From Diplosphaera chodatii (taxonomy: Eukaryota > Chlorophyta > Trebouxiophyceae > Prasiolales > Stichococcaceae): a stretch of 64,000 bases of DNA. The stretch spans positions 1,674,001 to 1,738,000 of the forward strand of contig JAALGY010000019.1 in assembly GCA_032358165.1 (NCBI GenBank), read 5' to 3'. Below, piece after piece: positions 56,206-64,000 of this stretch (positions are counted from its first letter, which is position 1; each line of letters begins with the position of its first letter). The notes under the pieces are model-generated. The model was not told the DNA's origin. It did no database searches and saw nothing but the letters and a program-made list of their open reading frames with translations. Made by a program: the position numbers and the translations under genes.

Positions 56206-57129
56206 GCGGCAGATCTGAGCGTCTTGATGCTGCAAGCAGTGCATGGGTAGCACTTCACTCTGGAGTTTTACCTGCATGACGTTGGTCGCAGCGAAGGGCG
56301 CCAACGTGCCGAAGGCAACGCTGGTGCTGTGATCAGTGCAGGTGATCGGGCAGCCTCCTAGCCAAATATGCGTAGCACACACAACTGATCCAAGCTTGAC
56401 GGTCTGCAACCACTTCAAACATGCACAAGATACCTGCGCAAGTTTGCAAGGTGGATCGCCGTTGATAGTTTCGCCGGCTGACTGGGGCACTGTGTACGTC
56501 CAGTCAGCGGGGTAGTCTATATATACACCCAGCGAGAAAGTCGTGATACACTGGCAGAGTGGCGTGCCTAACAGACAAGTGCATGGTCTCCTGGGCCCAA
56601 CACTGGATCGCCGTTGACCGTTCGACACTTGATGGCCGGTGGCATCAAGCTTCCGGTAGTCATGTCTCGGCCCCTGGCATATGGTGTCTATACGGTCGTC
56701 CGCATACGGTGCAAGTTTAAAAGAGTCGATTGATCACAGCAGGACTCGCAACCAAATGTTGGCGGAGTGCACCTCAGGGCAGCAGTACCATAGTCTGGGC
56801 ACAAACTGTAGCAAGACCGTCACGGCGTCGATTTGCAACGCACTTGAAGCTGCAAGTGACAGCACGCGCAGCATCCCCTCACAAGTGAAACGCGATGTAT
56901 GAATGTTGTGAGCATCGCGAAGCGGGTGCCGCTAGCTACGAGAGAGCATAGCTGCAAAGCGTGCCCATTGCAAGCAAGCTCTGGATCTTGTGGACACGAG
57001 CTTTCGCTTTTGGGCTGCTGCTCGGAACGTCCAACATAGGTAGCTTTCCTTGGGGGAGCGGCATGGCCAGGTCTGCAGACTGGTAGAAGTGCCGTTGGCA
57101 GCGGCTGCAGGCCCCTGTAGCTGCGCAGC
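56206..57129. promoter_or_regulatory. Divergent region between ISA2-like (-) and USP (+) genes
   Basis: It should contain both promoters. GATCGCCGTTGA occurs twice (about 56456 and 56608), and the AT-rich string TATATATA at about 56518 could be a TATA-like element. A long minus-strand frame crosses part of it but shows no known motif. Confidence 0.4.
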
Positions 57130-60100
57130 ATGACAGAACAGGATGCGAAGTCACGCTCTGTGGCGGCAGCAAGCCGCCTGCATGCCATGGGACAAGGCCG
57201 ACGGGGCAGCAAATCGCTCATCCAGCCCAAACAGCAGAAGACCACTCCTAAAGAAGGTGAGAGGACTGTAAGCTGGGTCCTGGTTCATGCAGTCGTTTGT
57301 CGCAGGATGCACATGCCGGCCTTGAAGCTTCTCTCGGTGCCGCAGCATCTGGTCAACAAGGAGTGCACCATCGATGTAGCATTGTCATGACTCTTGCAGG
57401 TCGTGGCAGGGCTTTGATGCAACGAGCAGTACATGAGCCCCAGCAGAAGACCAGCCCGCCCCTGCTGTCACCTGCAGGTGAGGTGCTGGCATACATGAGT
57501 ATGGCATGTAAATAGTTTATGTATTCTCAAGGGGCTGCCCACGGTGTACAACATGCATGCAGGTGCAGTCACGCAGCCAAGACCGCAGATGCAGATCCGG
57601 GACTTTGTGCAGCGAAAGCGAGGGGGAGGGAGCCTGCCAGGTTTGGCATTGTAGCTTGCTAGTCCAACAGCTCCCAAGCCAGGCACATGCTCCTCAAGGC
57701 ATGATACATCACCTGCCCGGTTACTTGGGGACCATGGATTATCGGTGCATTGGATGCATGCAGGGCTCCCAGCTAAGCGTATCTTGCCTGATCACAGCCG
57801 CAGCCCGCTTCCCCAGCTGAATGTGCACCAGTCTCTGGGTCCGGAAAGCTCTACTGCTGCAGGCTGCCAGGGTCCCGGCGCCAGCCCCGCAGCCACGCAG
57901 CGCCCCCGTGGCAGCATCATTGCAGGTCAGCAAATACACAGCAGCGCCATCGGCGGTGGCGGCGCGCAGCACAGCCGGGCCGCTGGGTGGCAGAGCAGCG
58001 CAGGCGGCAGCTACGGCCAGGCTGCTGGCCAACTGAAACGCCCGCTCCCGTCTCATTGGGACCAGTTCACAGACAGCAGCTCACCATACCGCCGGCTAGG
58101 CGGTCCGACCAGCACATTCAGGCGCCAGGCGGCGCCGCCAGCCCGCGGCCGCCCGCTTGGCATGGCCAACCTTGGCAACACCTGCTACCTCAACGCCACG
58201 CTGCAGGTACCGCCTGGTTCGTTTATGCAACGACCTCTGCAGGTGGAAGCTCCAGCTGTCGCATGGTTCCTACCTTGCATGAGCCATTTTGTCGCTGCAG
58301 GTGCTCCTCAGCCTGCAGCCGTTCGTGGCGGACCTGGGCACGGCAGCACAGCGCAGCGCGTCGACGCGGGATCCGGCAGGCGTGCTGCAGGCGCTGCAGC
58401 AGCTTGCGCGTGCCATCTCGGCCGCAGACAGGTGCACACACCACCCATTGCAAGTGGGCTCAGCTGCTGGGAGGCCATGCAGTCATATTGTATCATGCCA
58501 GCACGAAGAAGTGATCAGGAGGCCTTGCATGCAGCAGCGTGCAGCCCGCCGGCCACAGCCTGCGGCCAGAGGCGCTCAAGGAGGCCCTGGAGCGCCGCAT
58601 GTCCGCCTTCCAGGGCAGCCTGCAGCAGGCGTGCTCCTCCTGACAAATGTGCCTGCCTGACACATCAAAACAGCTTCGTGGATGGGGATTGACGATGTGT
58701 CATGCCTTGGGCAGCAACCCGTAGAAACATGACACATCATTTGCATTGCTCACCCTTGTAACGTTCTGTTCTGCAGGATGCACATGAGTTCTTGTGCGCG
58801 CTGCTGGAGCAGCTGCAGGCAGAGGTTGTGCGGCGCGAGGTGCGCGGCGTTCCATCTATCACCCTGCAGCATTTCACTGTAGCAGTTACAATGCTTGCCA
58901 GCGACGGTGTTCTGCTCATCGTGACGATGGTTTCACCCGTGTTCACCAGGTGGCGGATATCAGCAGTAGGAGCGTGGCGCTATCGGCCACCGCCTGCCCC
59001 GCAGCCCGCAACTTCAGCTTCTGCATTGAGCACCAGGTCTTCCCGCTGTCATGTTACAGTCTTGGACTGCGCGCGCTGCGTGATGCATCCAGCCTAATGT
59101 CACGTGCACATGCGGGTTAGGACTGCCCTCCCACAGGCTGCTGTTGTCAGCGCGAACTGCCCGTGCTGCAGGTGGTGTGCAGCCAATGCAAGCGGCTGAC
59201 GCGCCTGCAGGAGCAGTTTATGCACCTCAGCCTGGAGCTGCCCGAGGGCGTGGATGAGGCCATGCGCCTTGACACCCAGTCCCTGCTGCAGGACCACCTG
59301 CAGGTGGGGGGCTCACCTTTGCAGTGCACGGTGTGAGGAACACTATCCTTCATCGCAAGGCGCAGCCTCATGGCGTGTGCTGCCAGTGTTGAGGTGATGT
59401 GCATGATGAGATGGAAGCTGATGATTGCATACCAGATCCATTTGCAATGAGCCATTTGCCTGTCCTGGTGTCCGACATGCTGCATTTTGCTGATGTGTCG
59501 CAGGATGAGACGGTGGAGAAGACGTGCGAGGGCTGTGGCGCGGAGAATGTGGAGCACAACGTGCACCATGTGCTGCGGCGCCTGCCGCGCGTCCTGGCGC
59601 TGCACTTCAAGCGCTTCAGGGTGGGTCGCCCGCCACGACAGCGGTTTTGTGCTGTGCTCACTGAGCAAAACTCTGGGTCATCAGCTTTGCGCAAACTTTA
59701 CTCGTCAACAACATATGTGACAGATTTGAAAGCGGCATGCTGCAGGCGAGACTTGTCTGCTAGGCTTGGCGTCACGTGATGTGTTTGTTACCAAGTGTAC
59801 TGTGATGTGCTGCAGGCAAGCATGGGACCAGGCGGTGTGCCGCGCTTCCGCAAGGCGCATGCGCGCATCGGGGTGCCGGACTCGCTGCAGCTGGCGGCCA
59901 TGACCGACACCTTGACGCGCCCGCCGCTGCCACTCCACCACAAGCCGGCGCTGCAGCCCACCAGCTCAGGTGCTGCTGGGGTCCCATCTCAAGCAGCTGT
60001 CGCTGTTCTGATGCCAAGCCCTTCCCTGGCCTGAGTGGCGCTGTGCGGCCAATGCTTGGCAATGACAATCATGTTTAACAAGGGCAGGTGAGAAGGAGAA

Positions 60101-61548
60101 CCAGGACAAGGGCAAAGTCGTGCCATCCCCCGCGACAGTCAGGGGCAGCAGTCAGGAGCGGCTGCCAGCGCCCATGGTGAGCAGCTGCACACCAAACACA
60201 GGGAGCATCATGCAGCACCCTGCATCCCTGCATGGTATGCACTATGAGACAGTGTCACATCGTTCAAAGGAACTCATGTGCAGGCGACGCGGAAGCGGCA
60301 CTCGGAGGAGTCAGGCCAGATCGAGGAGGCCATCCGGCGCAGCATGTCGGACAAGCACGACCCCGAGCTGCATGGTGTGTTTGGAACGCAGAAAGCAAAC
60401 ATGTGCAATGGATCAGCTGCTGTCTATAGCAGACATAGCAGCATGCAGAGGACATCTGTTGCGCCAGGCATGATGTGACAATATGACTATCCTGCCACCA
60501 TTTCACTTTGTTGCACGGTCTTACTTTCTGTAGGTGCGGACGCCCCCACGCCGCTCATCCGTGCAGGCAGCGGCGGCGCAGTGATGGCGGACACGCTGTT
60601 CTGCGCGGAGGAAGCGGCAGGCGGCTCCCGCAGCAGCAGCGCCACCGCTGGCATTGGCGCTGGAGACGCTGAGCTTGACTCGGTAGGTGCCCTTTGCACA
60701 CGCAGCCAGCAAGAGCCCCACAGTGCATTGGCGCATGCAGCTGTATCACCATGTCATGTCTGCTTGTGAACAGGGCGGATGGAAGATTTACCCCTAGATC
60801 ATTGTCACACTGATTGCTCTGTCGGCAGGCGATGAAGGCCAGCAGGGCAGAGGCGCAGGCAACAGAGAGCGTGATGCTCGCCCGCGCCACAGCCGCCAGT
60901 TTGGCCGAGTGCAGCCCCGGCGCCACCGAGCCCGCTGCAGACGCCTCGCCAAAAACACCACCCATGGACCTCAGGGCTGCAAATGATGTCCAGGCGGCAC
61001 CTGATGGCAAGCTGCCACCGCCTGAGTGGTTCGAGATCGAGGAGGACGATTACCCGGTGGCATCACGAGCCGGCAGCGGCGGTCGCCAGCAGGTAGACTG
61101 TCCCTGCGCTGTTGTTTGCTGGCTGGGAACGCCCTGTGGTGACGGTGCTCAAGAAGCGGTGCGTTGGCAGGCTGTGCTGAGCACTTGGCGTGTTCACGCC
61201 CTGCAGGCCAGCTACTCGCTGCGTGGCGTCATCAGCCACCTGGGCAGCAGCCCCTCCTCTGGTGCGCTACAATCAAACCAGCATTTTGTTCTTGTCCCTG
61301 TTGCACAACGATTGTCAAATCGGTGCGAACAGCACGACTGACTGCAGTTCACTGTGGTGGTGCACTTCTTCCCTGGAAGCTGCTGTCCTGCAGGCCACTT
61401 CACGGCGGACGTGCTGGACGGCAAGGGCCGCTGGTTCCGACACAACGACGCACTGGTGCAGCAGATCTGGCCCAGCGCCGACATCTCCCTGCAGCGCAGC
61501 CGAGAGGAGACAGCATATATGCTAGTATACGTGGCGCACGGTTTGTGA
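57130..61548 (+). CDS. USP37/USP26/USP29-like ubiquitin-specific protease with a UIM-like segment
   Basis: It is a cysteine protease that removes ubiquitin from proteins. Exons give a basic N-terminus (MTEQDAKSRSVAAASRLHAM), a Ser/Pro-rich region, then the catalytic Cys box GMANLGNTCYLNATLQ (near 58160). Further blocks are LLSLQPFVADL, RPEALKEALERRMSAF, the QQDAHEFL equivalent DAHEFLCALLEQLQAEV (near 58780), FSFCIEHQV, the zinc-ribbon-like pairs VVCSQCKRLTRLQEQF and KTCEGCGAENVEHNVHHV, LPRVLALHFKRF, an insert with SGQIEEAIRRSMSDKHD (ubiquitin-interacting-motif-like), and the final His box YSLRGVISHLGSSPSSGHF (near 61210-61405, split by an intron), RWFRHNDALVQQI and TAYMLVYVAHGL. All triad residues (Cys, His, Asn/Asp) are present, so it should be active. 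The insert with a UIM and the GSS-SSGH form point to the USP37 group. The internal exon structure before 57770 is uncertain. Confidence 0.85.
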
Positions 61549-62621
61549 CCCCTGCGCCTGGTGGGCATATAGGCCGATAGAGTGCACCTGTCATTGGACT
61601 AAATGGGTGCAGATGCAATGCCGCCGCACCTCAGGAACTGCAAGTTAAAGGTTTTGCGTATGGTGCACAAGAGATGTGGTCCAGTTCTCACCATTGGTTC
61701 AGGCTCGGCAGGGGTTCATGGTGCAGGTGTTCTGTGTCTGATTGCTGATGGGCCGGTACAGACCCCCGAGTGCTGGTGATATCACTCTGGACCATTGGTC
61801 TGAGATTTGTGGTAACCGCTTGCTTGACATCACCTCTTTCATGGGGGTACAGCTGTTCGTTGGCAAGCCTTGAAGAATACGTCCTCAGATCCGAAATACT
61901 CGAGTAGCAGACTGGCATGACTGTGTAATGGTTGTGCAATGGTCGAACCATGAAGATCATCTGGCATGCGATGCTGGCTGATGTGCATCACAACATCATC
62001 AAGTGGATCATGTGACATTACTGAAAATGTTTTTGGCAACAAATAAGGCTACGACTTCAGATGCTTACTCCAGAGACGAAGGCAAGGTGGACACCTAGAG
62101 AACTGAGGTCCCGAATGACATTTCTCCACTCGGACAGGAAAGGGGTGGAAGCCTTGAAGGCTTAGCAACGCGGCCGCCGTTAATTGGTCAGGTTCCGCTC
62201 AGCAGCGTGCTTTCAGATGGCGGCATGCAGATGCTCGCATGCCAGCTATTGTAAAGTTGCTTTGCAGCTATCGGACGGACATGCATGACCGCGAGGCAAC
62301 AGTGCATGCATGCTGCTGATGAGCGAGGCAATTGTCATCGTAGTACAGCCCGCCTGATTGAGGTGTATCACTTCTGCAGCGGCCTGCAAATGCAGTACTG
62401 GAACCTGGCAGCCGCGCTGACAGTACTGGTGCAGTCAAACATGGATGTACTGTAGCTGCAACCAGAAACTGCAGCACACAAGCTGATAGGAGCCTTCCAT
62501 GCGGTATGCGGCAGGACATGGCTGCATGTTGAGGAGAGCAACATGCTGCACCAGAAGGCACATCGTAAGTGTGACCTGTGGTTAGACTCTCGTCTTGAAG
62601 CTGATCTGTAGCGGAGCGAGC
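61549..62621. other. About 1.1 kb intergenic, lower GC, no gene seen
   Basis: Both neighbours are on the plus strand. Part of it (about 61980-62050) is clearly AT-richer than the genes. Minus-strand frames at 61688-61960 and 61839-62042 carry no recognised motif. It might contain decayed sequence of unknown origin. Confidence 0.4.
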
Positions 62622-64000
62622 ATGGCTTCAGGTGCCCAGCAGCAAGGCGCAATGAGCAAGACAACTTTTACAGCACTGCCTGTAGAGATTCTGCAGCATA
62701 TTTGCAGCATGTTGGAAGATCCAGATGATCTTGCGAGCTGTCACCTGGTGGACACAAGGTACATGCATGCGTCTGGTGTGCAACTGTCCGCCTCACACTG
62801 CAAGCCTGTGGTTCTATCTGTGCTCTAGGCATCTGCCTGCTAGTCAGCCATGAAAACAACAACACTCTGCTGATGCGGCGCTGCAGGTTCTGTGATTGGG
62901 CCAGATTTGCGCTCTGGAGTGCAGAGCCGCAGCACCCAGGCTTCCTCAAGCTGGCGCTGCAGCACCGGTACCCACTGCGCCACCTCAGCACCGCTGAGCT
63001 ACCCTTTTGCGACTTAGGCTCGTATCTTGCACAGGTGGAGGACCATAGCATGCTGCTCATGCACATACGTACATCTGCCTAGCACGCAGGCTACCTGCAC
63101 CTATATGTTGTGACTGCCATACAGTGTTTGCATCTGTTGTCAAATGGTGCAAAGAGCAGCAGACAGGCTGACGATGAGGTGTCGACACTTCAACAGGCGC
63201 CTAGCAGCCTGACATCCCTACACATTGCCGAAGAGACGCTGGTGAACAAGCAGCTGCCATTCTGGAACAGGAAGCCGTGCGACGAACAGTGGTTGAGCAG
63301 CGTGCTTCAGGGCATCAGCAGCCTACAAAGCCTGTCCTGCCCAGTGCGACACCCTGCCGACTTGCTGCATCTCACTGCATGGACCCTGAAACCCTGTGTT
63401 GCTGTGCTACTTGGGGTGTTCGCAGTGCCGCCGATAAACAGCAACCTTCAAGTCCTGCAAGATATGTTCTCATGTACACGCACACAAGTAGTTGAAGCTT
63501 GCCGTGCATTTGACTGCTGGCTGTGCACGGTGCAACAAGCACCCTGAACACCTTGCTGCCTGGTGTAGGCGGAGGAGATCATTGCCAACTTCCTGCAGCC
63601 GCAACATGCTGGCTTGCGTGCACTGACGCTTGATTGCACGGCTCGCATATCAGATGACTACTGGGTGACTTTCTGCTGATCTCGGTGGAAATACCTGACA
63701 AGCATTGCAGCATGTGCACCACAGATGAGCCTGTTGGTGCCTGTAGTGCGGCCCATCAAGTCCATGCATTCATGAGCACATGGTGTCGGTGCAGGGTGGC
63801 CTCGAAACCCTGACGAACCTGACGCAACTCACCGTCAGTGGCGACGAGGAGCCTGGTGGACAGCTGCCAAACGTCATCGCCAAGCTGACATCTCTGCGCT
63901 GTTTGCGCCTCTCGGTGCTCACTGAGCCACATTCCCTCGCGACGCTCAGGTAGAGTGGGGTGACTGACCATGTACCAGGTAGCACTCTTTACGACCGTGG
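62622..64000 (+). CDS. F-box protein with leucine-rich region, 3' end outside the window
   Basis: F-box proteins pick substrates for SCF ubiquitin ligases. The ATG at 62622 (MASGAQQQGAMSKTTF) leads straight into an F-box: FTALPVEILQHICSMLEDPD, DLASCHLVDTR, then after an intron FCDWARFALWSAEPQHPGFL. Later segments are leucine-rich and repeat-like: PLRHLSTAELPFCDLGSYL (near 62975), SSLTSLHIAEETLVNKQL, ISSLQSLSCPVRHPADLLHL, IIANFLQPQHAGLRALTLD (near 63575), ISDDYW, and LETLTNLTQLTVSGDEEPGG with LTSLRCLRLSVLTEPHSLA near the right edge. Intron positions after 63080 are uncertain. The target cannot be guessed. Confidence 0.7.

Noticed and set aside
55882..56628. Minus-strand open frame of 248 codons upstream of the isoamylase
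   Set aside because: Only the part from the ATG at 56184 or 56205 looks like coding transit-peptide sequence; the upstream part shows no motif and is treated as promoter.
1..64000. CRISPR arrays, prophage, insertion sequences or a defence island
   Set aside because: The sequence is eukaryotic nuclear DNA; no repeat-spacer arrays, integrases or transposases were seen.

Overview
The window is nuclear DNA from a green alga (Chlorophyta). A trebouxiophyte-like lineage is my best guess, but I cannot prove it from one window. The evidence is GC-rich genes split by many short GT-AG introns (mostly about 90-250 nt) that usually end in TGCAG. Plant-type chloroplast proteins are present: the calcium sensor CAS, an ISE2-type RNA helicase, a fibrillin and an ISA2-type isoamylase. 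There are no operons, Shine-Dalgarno sites, CRISPR arrays or intact mobile elements. Exons were joined by hand from homology and splice phase, so outer limits are firmer than inner ones.

Layout. 0.1-1.6 kb (+): 3' part of CAS. 2.2-9.6 kb (-): ISE2-like DExH helicase. 9.7-10.1 kb (-): two-exon COA5/PET191, a cytochrome oxidase assembly factor. 10.8-15.8 kb (-): WEE1 kinase with a long serine/threonine-proline-rich C-terminal tail. 16.5-17.8 kb (+): EMC7. 18.1-19.6 kb (-): Mpv17/PMP22 membrane protein. 20.3-21.1 kb (-): intronless prolyl 4-hydroxylase. 21.5-25.9 kb (+): Ala-rich golgin with a C-terminal anchor. 26.5-28.0 kb (+): intronless type II membrane protein with an SGNH/PC-esterase-like motif. 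28.4-29.7 kb (-): fibrillin. 30.2-33.8 kb (-): HROB/MCM8IP recombination factor.

34.3-39.3 kb (+): CBP80 cap-binding subunit with an RGG-like N-terminus. 39.7-41.0 kb (+): EMG1/NEP1. 42.0-44.3 kb (+): disordered protein ending in an AUX/IAA-ARF-like PB1 domain. 45.4-47.7 kb (+): NAD-dependent glycerol-3-phosphate dehydrogenase. 48.0-49.0 kb (-): ribosomal protein eL31. 49.7-51.0 kb (+): NIP7. 51.3-56.2 kb (-): non-catalytic ISA2-like isoamylase. 57.1-61.5 kb (+): USP37-like deubiquitinase. 62.6 kb to the edge (+): F-box/leucine-rich protein, cut by the window.

Themes. Ribosome production (EMG1, eL31, NIP7), RNA handling (CBP80, ISE2), cell cycle and genome stability (WEE1, HROB, a USP), chloroplast function (CAS, fibrillin, ISA2, ISE2) and the endomembrane system (EMC7, golgin, P4H, the SGNH protein). 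Several genes are head to head and may share promoters: eL31/NIP7, HROB/CBP80, WEE1/EMC7, P4H/golgin and ISA2/USP. I found no wholly new system. The most unusual items are the WEE1 tail, the PB1 protein, the catalytically dead isoamylase and the low-complexity insertions in conserved proteins.
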